Source: Schizophyllum amplum
Taxonomy: Eukaryota; Basidiomycota; Agaricomycetes; Agaricales; Schizophyllaceae
Reading direction: 5' to 3'
DNA: 64,000 bases
NCBI GenBank assembly: GCA_007026445.1
Contig: VDMD01000006.1
Span: 868,001 to 932,000 of the forward strand
Under the pieces are notes generated by a model, which saw only the letters and a program-made list of their open reading frames with translations, did not search any database and was not told the origin of the DNA. Position numbers and translations under genes: made by a program. The number at the start of each line of letters is the position of its first letter. Positions within the stretch are counted from its first letter, which is position 1. Below, one piece after another: positions 22,579 through 34,248 of the stretch.

Positions 22579-24654
22579 TGCAAGGGTAGGATGAATGTGA
22601 GGTATGGCTATTTATCTGTATGTACACGGTATAATAGGAGGAGGAAGGGGTGTATGCGTGCCTGCAACGAAGATCAATAGACTTTTGAGAATTACTAGCT
22701 TTGCCGTTGTTTGGTCTAGTTGAACTCACTTTGGCCACGTGACTTCGGCCTTTGTTCTCTTGACAGTGACAAGTCCTGGGCCTGAAGCTCCCTTGAGTTT
22801 CGGTTCCATTTCGGCCTGGCCTAGGCTTACTCCTGCGCTTCGTTCGATAAGTACTGGTCTTCGTCTCCAAGGCCTTAGAACTTGTTCGCGTATTCAACCT
22901 CTGGTAAACGGTTCGGTCCCGAGAGGCCTGCACAAATGCGGCGCGCAATTGGCAGGCGGAATTTTACCCTTGACCATCGCGAGCAATGGGAAAGTGCATC
23001 CTACACTTTTCACTATCGCTAACCCGTATGAAGCCAGCAAGGCGCTTGTGGCAACGACGTGCATGGGGAGATTCCAGCGGCGCTGCTCTTCCGCCAAAGA
23101 GCTGCTTGAATGACCTAGTACAACATTAACGGTGCTCCTTCCACAGTCAGGTCGGTCCTGTCGTCCTCATCCTGCTGAAGGCGTAAGGGCCGCTTCCTTG
23201 CTTTCTCAGGGTACACCCATCGCTCCCCTCTCGTTCCTTTGTTCGTAATCCCTCTTCGCGGCTATATCACTGTTCTGTAATGCCGGGGTCTTGCTTCTCT
23301 TTGCTCATCTTTGCACAGCACACATCGGTCGAAGTGTGTCCGTCCTTCTGCGCAATGCCTCGTCCTATCCGGTCGCGCTGGTCAGCTCGCTCCCCACGCC
23401 TGTAATCGCGGAAGGGAGACGAAGACACTCGATGACTGAGCGCCGGCCCTCCGACACGGTTTTGGCGCTCGCGGCGCCTCATTTGTCTTTTTGGGTGTAT
23501 GCTCTATGGTACGTTGTGCTCCTACATGAATCAGCGGATTGTCTACAGAGCTGAGTGTCAGTTGCAGTTCAGATAAGGCGAGCCCGAGAATGCCTAGTGC
23601 GCTGATTTTGGGCTGAGGGAAGAAAATGTCCTCCCGGGGCGACGTCCACACGGTGAGTCACTACCTGCAGTGAACATATGGAGTCGTGGACTTACCGGTG
23701 ACATTGACGACGGCGGCGACGATGTCATCGAAGATGTATGACGGCTCACGTTCAGAGTCGTCAGACTGCGCCGACATCGCTCGCCGAATCGCAATTCATT
23801 ATTCCAGTCCACTCGCGCCTGCTTCCTTCATATATAGTATATGACCATGAGCGCATCGATACCGTGACTTCAGTGACCAAAGATGGCGGGTAGTATCTCG
23901 GCACCGGGAACGTAGACTTGGAAGATACCTGTTGGAGGAACGTCTGCTCTGCTGGCAAGTGAGCCCGTTCGAAGGCTTCGCGCTCACACTGCCGGGCCTT
24001 CGCGTCTTCGTGCGTGTTGCAGCGGCTAGTGCCAGGGATACGGTTTCTCGAGCTATGGAAGTGGCCAGATGCGCAGGTTGCGGTGAACTTGGAGCATGGG
24101 CCCGAACATAAGGTAGCGTACTTAGTGCGAAGAATGGACGGCGTCTAGAAACCTGTGGCACGGACCTATGCCCAGAACGGGCGGCGCTTTGGAGCCAATG
24201 AGCTGAACACGGCCATGATATATTCCAGTAAGCCCTCAGACACGTTTGGTGTCTATTGAACGTATCCTGCTGTCGATCCCATAGCTCTGAAAGGCATAAA
24301 AATTTCCAAGACCTGAAAATGAACATGCGAGACACTTGCGGCGTTTGCCGATGCGCAAAAGGCAAGTGTCGGCCGAGAGCTCGGACCGGAGCCGGTGCAC
24401 AGGGCTGGCGGCCTGGGAACGTGACAGTGCGCCGCTCGCTTTCTCCGCCGACTGCCATCATCGCCCCCATCTTCCTCGTCGCTGCCGACGACGGCCACAA
24501 CAGCTTGAAAGCCCCGCCACCGCCGCTCTCGACGCCGATACGCGTGTGCTCGCCGCTGCCGGCCTAGGCGCCCCCCACCACCCTCTTCGCTTAGCCCGCG
24601 AACCAGGCGCCCCGCCAGGCCGCTGCCTGCCTGCCCCCTCCCCCCACTACAACC
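22579..24654. other. Two-kilobase stretch with no confirmed gene; possible minus-strand exons
   Basis: On the minus strand a stretch at about 24110-23940 reads open with codon use like real exons (SRCNTHEDAKARQCEREAFE, then HLPAEQTFLQQ). It is followed by a GT donor, and another short open stretch begins at ATG about 23777 (MSAQSDDSEREPSYIFDDI) before GTAAGT. They might belong to a small cysteine-containing gene, but I could not join them convincingly. The plus-strand frame at 22739-23113 looks random. Confidence 0.3.
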
Positions 24655-27600
24655 ATGTTCAACAACAATGGCGCCTTCACGCCCCAGAACATGCTCAGCA
24701 ACCAACATCAGAACGGCCAGGACACCAACAACGGCATGGCCCAGCTCAACACTGCTGGCTTCACACCCGACCAGCAGCGCATGTGGCAGCAAATGCAGAT
24801 GCAGCAGCAGAGCTCAGGAAACCAGTTCCGACCGCAGTCAGGGGCTGCTCAGGACTTCATGCCCGGGTCTATGAACGAAGTGCGTTCTGTCTTCCCCTTT
24901 ACCGTGCTGGCGGCTGTTTACGTACAGTGCTAATACCCCATCGCCTGCCACCGCAGATGTCCAATCTCATGGGCAATCCTGGCTTCCAAACTCGGATGAC
25001 CCCACAACAACAACAGCAGCTCGCACGCGGCTTCAACAACGGCCAAGCCTCCCCTCAGCAAATGTTGTCGATGATGGGAATGGGTGGTAGTGCCCCGGCG
25101 AATAACCGGAATGCCAACCCCATGTTGCAGGCTTTCCCCCAGAGTGTTCCGGGGGCATCGCGCCAGCTAGACCTCATGGCCGCTGCCCAAAATCAACAAA
25201 ACCAGAACGCCCCCCTCCAGATGCAGCAGATGCTCCGGCTGCAGCAACAACAACGCGCGAGCATCTCTGCTCAATCACCCAACGTGAACGCCCTCCGCTC
25301 TAGCATGCCAAATAACCAGGTTGGCATGTTCACTTCGCCTCCAATGAACCCCATGGACCCTCGGCGTACCTCCCCCGTACATCCCCAGCAAGGCAGCATG
25401 TCTGGACCTGCTGGTCCCAACCCAGGGCCGTCGAACCCTCATGTTACGCTCCTGCAGTACACGGAGAGGCTCACAGAGCTTCGGAATACCATCGTCAACC
25501 TGGAGACCGAGTTGCGGCAGAAGACCATGCAGCGCGCGTCGGGTGGAGGGGATGGCATGAGCGAGGAGACGCTTCAGGTCCTTTCTGGCACATTGCGCTC
25601 CAGAAAGGAGCACTTCTCGCGGCTCCAGGCTCTCGTCATGCGCATGCGCAGTGGTCGAATGTTGACCGAAGGCGACGGCAACTTAGCGGGCGGACCCTCT
25701 GATGGACCGTGAGTGACGTTTTTCTCGTCCTAGTGTGCAGAAGATGAATGCTCACTCGTTGGAATCAGCTTCGCAACTCAACATGGCGTGGGTTCATCCG
25801 GGCCGACTCAGGGTGCGGGGCCGAGCTCGTCTCCCTGGATGCAGGCTGGCGGACTTGGCCCGTTCGGCAATGGTGCTCAGCAATCAGGCGCGCAAACCTC
25901 CCCTGCCAATGCTGCCGCATCCTTGCCTCAAGGCAGCAACGCTCCGCCTCGCTCCGGCCCGACGCCGCAGCTGCCCTCGGCAATGCTCTCAACACCGCAA
26001 CAAATGAACGGGCGACTGCCATCTGGCTCTTTTTCCATGTCCCCCAACATGAGCGCGTTCCAACCACAGTCACAACCACAAGGCGGAGCATCATTCGCTT
26101 CCGGCGGCCAACCTGGGTTGAGCAACTCGTTCCCGCCCCCACTTGAAAAGACCCGTTTCGAGCACATCTACGCCAACTTTTGCAACAAACATCCCGACCT
26201 CAAACGTGATCCGCGCATCACCAGCGTCGACGGTCGTCCGATCGACCTTCATAAGCTCCATGTGGAGGTCAATCGCGAGGGTGGCATGAACAAGGTAGGC
26301 TTTATCCGTCTCTCTGTATGAGGCGGCAATGCTCAACATGCTCTCAGGTCAAGGCGAACAATGCATGGCCCATCATCGCCGCGCGCTTGGGGTTCGCGAG
26401 CACCCACGCCACGGACACGGAGCCGGCGAAGGCACGCCCCGACATCGCCGATCACGTCGCCAGTTGCTATCAGGAATGCCTCGGTCTCTTCGACACCCAG
26501 CTATACCAGATAATGTCCGAGAGCCGGCGGCGGGATATGATGAGCGCCGCGGCTAGCATGCAGGGCCAGGGCATTCAGTCCGCTGCCGCCAACAGCAACA
26601 TCACGCTCGCCCCGGGTCAGCAGATCCCCCCTCTGTCGCGCTTGACGCCGCAGCAAATTCAGATGTTGCTCAAGTACGCGCAGGTACCCGCCGAAACCCT
26701 GCGCGCGCAAGGCATCGACCACCGCCTGATCAATATGGTCGAGCTCCACCGGTCCGCGCTCCAGCGACAGCAGATGGAACAGCAGGCATTTCGCGGAGGG
26801 ATGAGACCCGGTGGCGCCGCTCAGAATGGCATGCAGCAAGGTCCCGCGCCGCCCGGTGGCATGTCGCCAGACAACTTTGCGGCGGGGGCGATGGGCAGGC
26901 CGCAGAACGCCGCGCAACGCCCTCCACAGCCTGGCATGCCTGCCGGCGGCGTCAATGCGATCCCTTCTCCGGGAGAGATTCCGGTGGATATGTTCGTCAA
27001 GGTCATGCATGCCATACCATATTCGGAACAGCAACTGCAGCAGTCCAAGATGCTCATCGACAAGGCGCGAAACGAGTTTCAGAGGAACGGTGAATAATCC
27101 GCTGAAAAGATCTTGTGCGCGCGACTGACCGTCTGCAAAGGAATAAGCCGTATGGGCAGGAAGGATGTTCCTCCTGAGCTGCAGAGCAAGCTCGCGCATT
27201 TAGTGCAGCAGACGAATCGTATAGCTGCCCTTATGGATGAACAGCTGCCTCGTTTCTTCCTTCTGATACGCCGCGAGGACATCACGAAGGGCTTGCTCTC
27301 TGCAGTATGTCTCCTCTGCGCCCCATATACTCATGTTCTGACTTGGTCTTTCAGTTCACGATTCTGAACAGGCAATTCCAGTTGCTGGGAAGCCAGAGCC
27401 CGCACTTTATCATCAGCGTCGAGGATCTCAGCGTCACCCTTGTCAAAATGAAGGAGTGCGCCGAGGTGGCAATCACACAAGGCAGGATGATCCTCCAGCG
27501 TTACCAACAGCAGCAGCGTGCTGCTGGAATGGCGGCGAACGGTGCGCCGGCCGGACCCCTGCCTCCTTTGGGACTTCAGCAGAACTCAGCGCAACCGCCG

Positions 27601-28626
27601 CTACCTCAGCAGATGCCGCCTGCTCCCTTGCCACCACGTCCACCGGTCAATTTACAGCCGCCGCCGCTTGGCAAGCACAAGAAGACAGCGTCGACGCCGG
27701 CGACATCTCCTGCAGCCGGCGGAGCGACTGCTACCCCACCACCGACGACACCAGCCATCACCCCGGCGCAGATGGCGGCCTCCCCATCGAACGTCAAGTC
27801 TCCGAAGACGAAGCCTGCCCCGAAGCCGAAGGCGGCGCCAAAGCGCCGCGCGTCCAGGGCGTCCGCACTCACGCCGCCGTCGACATCACAGGCAGCGTCG
27901 ACGCCAGCTACTGAGCCCCAGACGCCGACTACTGGCAAGCGTCGGCGGGAGGACGACCCAGCACAGTCACCCGCGAATGGCCCATCCCCGCCGAAGCGCG
28001 CCAAACAGGAAGACACGGGAGCAGCATCCTTCGTGAAGCCCGAGGATGAGGCGGCGAAGCTCGAATCGAAGACGGACGCGGAGGTCGCGGCATACCTTGA
28101 CCAGATGAAGCAGCTCGTCCAGCAGGCATCCGAAAGCGATGGATCTTCGGCGAGTCTGAACGCCAACATCTCGGAGATGTTCGACGAGATCATGAAGCAG
28201 GGTCTTTCCGTTCCGGGTGCTTCTGGTGATGGCGGGATGGACATGTCAGCGCCGCTCGACTTGCCAGACACGACTGCCGCCTTGTCCTCCTCCGCCGACG
28301 ATCTGGGTTCCTTCTTTGACTGGACGGCATATGGGACCAACGCAGACGTACCCGATGACTCAGTGGCGCCGACACCCGACCTGCTGCACTCCTCGACGAA
28401 CACGAGTCCTGAGTCGGCAGCTGGCGGCGACCAGGACTCTGCATCCCATAGCGGGGCGGTGGAGGGTGGCGCGAAGTCGGAGGAAGAGTCCGACCAGCTT
28501 CTGCTCGGCATCTGGAAGGACATCGAAGGCGGCTCGGAGTCGCTCTACCATCAGGCGGCACAAGAGTGGAGGTGGGACGGCGCGATGCCGACCTCGGAAC
28601 AGCCATGGGCGATTTCAATGTCATAG
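24655..28626 (+). CDS. ARID/BRIGHT-domain protein, SWI1-like subunit of SWI/SNF chromatin remodeller
   Basis: Likely the ARID DNA-binding subunit of a SWI/SNF complex in the nucleus. The start is the ATG at 24655. The N-terminal third is Gln/Asn/Met/Pro-rich (QQRMWQQMQMQQQ, MTPQQQQQLARGF), typical of fungal SWI1. The ARID follows and is split by an intron near 26295: TRFEHIYANFCNKHPDLKRD, IDLHKLHVEVNREGGMNK, then VKANNAWPIIAARLGF. Two further helical regions follow (IPVDMFVKVMHAIPYSEQQL; PELQSKLAHLVQQTNRIAAL) with an intron at about 27092-27138. The C-terminal half holds a Pro/Ala/Lys-rich basic region (KRRASRASALTPP) resembling an NLS and an acidic Ser-rich tail. About six introns. The ARID assignment is strong; SWI1 identity is inferred from overall architecture. 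Confidence 0.85.
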
Positions 28627-29070
28627 CGGTTGACCTTGTGTATCTTTGCAGCTTTATATCTCACTTGTTCATCTCTAATTCCGTCCGCTATCCTATGGTT
28701 GCTTTGGAGTTTTACTAGTCCCCATTTTTACGTATATATGTATAACCTCTCCGTTGTGATTTTAGCACCGTCGCGCAGTGTATTCTATTTCTAACGTCTC
28801 TGCTGCTATCGAAATTGTTGGATCGCCCTCACACCCTGGAGCAAGGGTCGCGTTACTGTACGACGGCAAATGTTGTCTCGCGTAGGAGATGCTGGTCTTC
28901 AGAATTGAAGCGCGTTAAATTGAACAGAACACCGTTCGTCGGGGGACCTACAGAAGACTTGGCAGGACAGCGCTAGCACAAACAGCATAGATGACATACT
29001 ATTACTAAGGAACAAGCACAGAACCTAATGAGATTGAGCAAGATCAGTAAGCGAGCAATCGAAAGTGGCT
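28627..29070. other. Convergent 3-prime intergenic region
   Basis: Lies between the ends of the ARID gene (plus) and the TPR/CCCH gene (minus). AT-richer than its surroundings; no gene seen. Confidence 0.6.
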
Positions 29071-31759
29071 TTATTGAAGAAGTTCCGCATCCAGCAACCC
29101 AAGCATAGCGAGCACGCAGGGTGTCGTCTCGTTTTCGCCATTGACGTCGCCAACGTATCCAAGGTATCCCGACCGGATGCGCTTGTGCACGATGGGCGAT
29201 TCTGGCAGTCCCTCCGAGTACAGCCCGCTTGATCCGATGTTCTTCAGCTGTAGCGCTTTCATGCTATATTTCGTCGGCAACGACGGATTCCTCGCCACAG
29301 TCGCATGGTCCAGCTCCTTCTCGAACTCCATTCGGTGGTACGAGGCTGCCTCCCAGCCCATACCGAAGGCCTTCCAGAGCTTGTTCATGTTGAGAGGTCG
29401 CGCGAAGGAGCTGAACGCGCCTGCGAATACGAGGGAACCACCGTTGCCGACGTACGACACGAGAGACGGCACGAAGTCCTTGTACTTCTTCTCGGTGACG
29501 GCAGCGTCCACGATGAGCACGCCGGCCGGCGCTGGTGCTTGCAAAACCTTCTTCGCCTGCGCGAGCGTCGTGACGCTAACGACCTTCGCTTTGTCTTTCA
29601 GCGATGTGACGAGGTGGGCATGAATGCTCTCAAACATGTCCAGCATGCCCGACAGCGCGATGATAGCTATTGTTTTGTCGGACGAGGCTGTGGTCGACGA
29701 TGACGACGAGGGCAGAGCTGTTGGCACCGTCGAAGCTGACGATGTCGAAGCTCTCGGCGCAGTCGTAGAGGACGACGTCGAAACTTTAGGCGCAGCCGTA
29801 GAGGATGACGTGGAAGCTTTCGGCGTAGTCGAGGGTTGGGGCTGCGATGGCGCAGGTTGAACGGATGGTAAAGGGGCATCTAGAAGACCGAGCATGGCGA
29901 GGACAGGCGCCGTCGAATCATTCTCGCCGTTAACGTCGCCTATGTAGCCAAGATATCCCTGTCCAACGCGCGTGTGCACCGCAGGATACTGAGTCAATTT
30001 GCCGATCTTCTCAGGTGCAAATACGTGCGACTCGATCCTCGAGTTGTCCGTCGGACCATAGAGCGCTGCAGCCGAGTCGGCGCCGGCGATATGCACAGCC
30101 TTCATACTGTATGACTTCGGGAGGGATGGGTTGCGCTGGACGGTGGCGCTGCCGGGGTTGCGCGCGTGTGTCGTGCGGTGGTAGTCACCCATAGTCCAAG
30201 GGAGCCCAAACTTCTGCGTGAGCGTCTTCATCTCCTTCGGCGTGATGTGGTTGCTGAACTGCCCGCCGATGACGACCGTGCCGCCACGCTTGACATAGGC
30301 CGCAAGCTCGTCCGCGATGCTCGCGTTGGCCTTCCGAGCGATCCCTGCATCCACGACGAGAATGCCTGCCAGACCAGGAGTAGCCAGAAGCGCCTGAACC
30401 TGGGCCTTGGCAGTTGCTTGCTTCAAAGTGGTTTTGGATCGCAGAGCTTTAAGCAGATGATCGTGGATTTCGTGCCAAAAGCCATCGTCCTCCAGAACAA
30501 CGAGCATGACGAAGACATCGCTCGACACAGCGGGTGTTTGTTCTTGTATCTTCTTCTTGTTCTTCCGCTTCTCATTTGGTCTGGGAGGTGGCACCGGCAG
30601 CGGCAGCCAAGTCGCAGCTTCGCCTTCGTATGGAATAGCGGATCCGGTGTCGAAGAACATGTCGGTGAAGATTACCTCGTCCGGACGAACGCCGTCGTAC
30701 ATGGCCAGGAATCGGCGGTTGGCCTCTAAGGTCTCCGGGTTGTGCCACCATCCCCATTCAGGAAGATACGCCCTTGTGTGCGAGTACGCGCACTTTTCCG
30801 CGCCCGTTTTACATGAGTTGAGGAGGAAGCGCATACACACGTTCTTCCCACTGTCGAAGGTCACTTTTCTGTATCATGCAGATTGTATCTGCAATACTCA
30901 CAGATCGTCCCGCACGCTCTTTTTGTCGGGTTTGTGCGAGAATGGACAGCTTTTACTACCGCGGCTGCAGCCTGAATGGTTGTAGGCACGACAAGCAATG
31001 CCATTGCCGGCGTGCTCGCAGTCACTGGTTCCTGACTGATCCTGTTCAAGGTCGTCGTCCATCGGCTGGTCGAATCCCGGGTATGCGTAATCGTCACTGG
31101 CGTAGTCTTCGTCCGAAAGTGTGTTTAACCCGTCGTCCAAGGCCTTCTCAGCATCACGAAGGGCTTTGCGAACTTCGTCAGAGCCGTGGCCATGTGCGAT
31201 GAGGGTTTTGAAATCTACCAGCTGATCTTAGCCATGTTCGACGAGATTGGCGAAGTCTGAGTCCGTACCGACTATAGCACCACGATATCGCTTCATGCCC
31301 ATCCGAGCCATACCCCGTCGGTAACGCGCCTTCACATTCTTGTGATCTCCACGCAATGCAGTCCTTGCCGTCCTCTCGGCTTGAGGGTACCTGGAACAAC
31401 TTAGATACACCAAGAGCCAAGAAATAATCACCCACATCTCGACTTTCAAGCAACCTGCTGCCGTGTTCGAGAAAAGAACAGGGTCAGGTTTATTGCCCGC
31501 GACATTGAGAGCCTGTGTATAGCAGCTTATAGCCGCATAGTAGTCCCCAGCTCTGAACAAGCGATTTCCCTGACAATCCTTAATGTCGATGGACGCGATC
31601 ACAATGCACGACACGCACCTCCTCCTTCAATGTATTAACTTCGCTCTTGCGACGATTCGCGATCACCTCCCTCTTCTGCTTGCGCTTCTCCAGAGCCTCC
31701 AGATTCGGATCATTGGCGTCAAGGTTTCTAGCGTGGAAATCTCGCGGGTCTACTGGCAT
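29071..31759 (-). CDS. TPR + double CCCH zinc-finger protein with a tandemly duplicated C-terminal domain
   Basis: The start is ATG 31759-31757. N-terminal exons give a TPR-like unit (GNRLFRAGDYYAAISCYTQA, then RYPQAERTARTALRGDHKN and ARYRRGMARMGMKRYRGAI). An acidic linker precedes the first zinc finger, CRAYNHSGCSRGSKSCPFSH, and after an intron the second, CMRFLLNSCKTGAEKCAYSH; both fit C-x7-C-x6-C-x3-H, a likely RNA-binding pair. The large last exon (30864-29071) holds two related domains of about 200 residues joined by a Ser/Thr/Ala repeat linker. Matching blocks are GILVVDAGI and GVLIVDAAV, GGTVVIGGQFSNHI and GGSLVFAGAFSSFA, and GYLGYIGDVNGEN and GYLGYVGDVNGEN. These look like alpha/beta, glutamine-amidotransferase-like folds, without an obvious catalytic triad. 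Overall function unknown; an RNA-linked role is an inference from the fingers. Confidence 0.75.
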
Positions 31760-31901
31760 GATGGCAAGAGGCAAAGACGGTGTTTGTTCGCATTGCGGGG
31801 AATATTGAAATCGGGATCGATCATGTGATCGTGGCATGCCGGCGCCGGGCGTGCTGTTCGATTCGGCATGTGCCGTTCGTCGCTTGCTTTCAAACTTCAT
31901 A

Positions 31902-33015
31902 ATGCAGGGCTTCAATAAGTACTATCCCCCAGACTATGACGGCGAAAAGCACAAGAGTCTCAACGCATACCGAGGTTTGATCCTTAAGCTTCGTTCTCCT
32001 TGCAATAACTGAGCCTCTCGCAGGAAAACATGCCCTTGGCGACCGTGCGCGGAAGCTGGATCAAGGCATCCTCATCACTCGTTTTGAGCTTCCGTTCAAC
32101 ATCTGGTGGTACGTGATAATCTCCAAGACATAGTAAGAGTGTCTTATGACGCCTCAGTGGCACATGCAATAACCACATAGGAATGGGCGTGCGCTACAAC
32201 GCCGAAAAGAAGAAAATCGGCAACTACTACTCCACGCCCATATTCGAATTCCGGTGCAAATGTCACCTTTGCGACGGGTGGTTCAAGATACAGACGGACC
32301 CCAAGAACACACGATACGTTGTGACGGAAGGCAAGGAATTCACGTATCAGCTCTTGAACTTCACGCTGACTCAGATGCTTATTCCTAGGTGCACGCCAGA
32401 AAGACGAGGAATGGGACCCCGAAGAGAACGGAGGGTACGCCATACACGGTACAAGTTCATCCTTTGGATGCGAGTACATCTTTGACTCACATTCTCGCAG
32501 ACACCGAAGGCAATGCCGCTCCCGCAGACCCGCTCGCTGCCCTCGAGAAGACCACCGACGCCCAGAACCACATGACCAAAGTCCAGCAGCCCCGCCTCGA
32601 AGAGCTCGAGGAGGCATCGGAACGCTTTAACGCCGACCCCTACGCGTTGTCCCGCAAGGTCCGCAAGCACTTTCGAGCGGAGAAGAAGGTCGAACAGAAG
32701 AAACGCACTGCAGACGACGAGATCAAAAACCGCTACGGGCTCCCCGAAGAACTGAACCTCGCAAGTGCGCGAGACGACGAGGGTACGATCTCCGAAGCCA
32801 AGGCGGCGTGGGCCAAGGGCAAACGCGAGCTCGAGCAGCGGCAGTCGGAGGCAGCGAAGCGACGGAAGCTGGGACACAGCCAGACTTCTATATCCCTGCC
32901 CGCGTCGACATCATTGCCCGCCTCGTCTTCGGCGAAGAAGAAGGGTGGGGCTCTGGACAGTCTGCGCAGTACAATACTGCAGAATACCGCTCGAAATTCG
33001 CTCAGACGTCGCTAG
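31902..33015 (+). CDS. Yju2/CCDC130 (CWC16-family) pre-mRNA splicing factor
   Basis: Spliceosome-associated protein acting in the nucleus around the catalytic steps. The start is the ATG at 31902 with the family N-terminus MQGFNKYYPPDYD. Exons then give HALGDRARKLDQGILITRFE, LPFNIWW, GMGVRYNAEKKKIGNYYS and FRCKCHLCDGWFKIQTDP, which contains the conserved zinc-binding cysteines. These are followed by NTRYVVTEG, DEEWDPEENGGYA and the helical LEELEEASERFNADPYALS with a basic C-terminal tail. The order, length and Lys/Arg/Glu-rich tail match the CCDC130 branch better than Yju2 proper. Four or five short introns. Head-to-head with the TPR/CCCH gene, with 142 bp between start codons. Confidence 0.88.
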
Positions 33016-34248
33016 TTTGTCAGTGCATGCTTTCGTCTCTTACACCTCATTCTCAGTATCGTGTAACATATGTAGCCTTAGCATCGCGTATTTATTCAAT
33101 GCACTCTATAGTATACATGAGAAACTCCTACTCGACAGCCTTGCTCGTCTCAGCAAGGCTAAGGTCTTGAGTACTGTTGCGCTTGAGTGTTGCCTGAGTG
33201 CAGCCTGAGTGACCATCGAACAGACAGTCCGGAGGCAGAGGTATCGGTGGAATATTAGCACTTGTTTGAGCGTACATACTCGCGGTGCAAGGTGAATGGG
33301 AAAAGCAGGCAAGCCGAGTTGCACGTCGCCAAGACGTCAACGCTCAAAGTCAGGCGAGCTTGGGTGAGAGGAGGTCCGAGCTGTTCACGGGTTTTCAATT
33401 GTCCGTAACGACGAGGATCGACGCTGAATGTGCGCTGAGGAGGGAGAAAACAGCACAGCACAGTATCGGTGACCTGCCACGCACTCGTCAAGATAATCGG
33501 AAACGGGCCTGGGCTGTCAATGGCACCTCGATCCTCCAATTGCGACCGACTGCTAGTCTGCAGTCTTGAGCTTGCACCCCCGCAACGCTTTGACAAGATC
33601 TGTGCGGAAGCTCGTCGGTCTCGCACAACAACAGTGCGAGAGATTCACATACAACGAACAGCCAGCTTGCGATGCAGGAATCATGGCAGCGGGGTCGACC
33701 TCGTAAACGGTTCGCACTGGTAATGTCGGTCATACTTACAGACAGGCAGATATGTTTGACGTTGCAGCCTGCATCGGTCCCGTATCGGGTCTCCTTTGCT
33801 GCTGGAGCGCGAGAAGGGAAGCTTTGAGACCGGATACTTACGCTATACTTACACAGCACGCATACATGATACCGGTAATTCGAGCGCCAACGCCGAACAT
33901 CCAAAGCGCGCCGACCACCAAAAGCGAGCCGCCGCCTCGACACCAGGCGCCACCGCCTCCTGGGTCAGAAGAAGGAAGTTGAATGAGAAGGATATTACCT
34001 CGGCAGTGAGGGTCAAGAGGGGCGCACTATACCTATAGCGAAAACAACACAGCGTCCGACAGCAACATACCATACCATAAAATACCGTCGCGCCACGAGA
34101 AAGCAAGGCAAGGGCGGGGAGTTGACTCTGGACTGGCGGTGCCTGTGCAACCGCGACGCGCGCAGAACCAGGCGCGGGCCCGGTACGCGAAGGCCTAGCC
34201 ATACCCGAAGGCCTAGTACTGCGCGTTGGCCTGATACCCTCGCACAGC
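33016..34248. other. Intergenic between Yju2-like and U1-70K genes; no gene supported
   Basis: Open frames on both strands lack conserved motifs. The minus-strand frame starting near 34943 and running to 33849 is an alternative-frame reading of the Gly-rich U1-70K exon plus its 3-prime flank. Confidence 0.5.

Noticed and set aside
22739..23113. 124-residue plus-strand frame after the chitinase
   Set aside because: No motif, no homologous pattern and composition like random sequence.
24336..24654. Longer plus-strand frame upstream of the ARID gene
   Set aside because: It is Arg/His/Pro-rich, unlike the Gln/Met-rich protein, and enters the coding region only by reading through the first intron; the ATG at 24655 fits the family N-terminus better.
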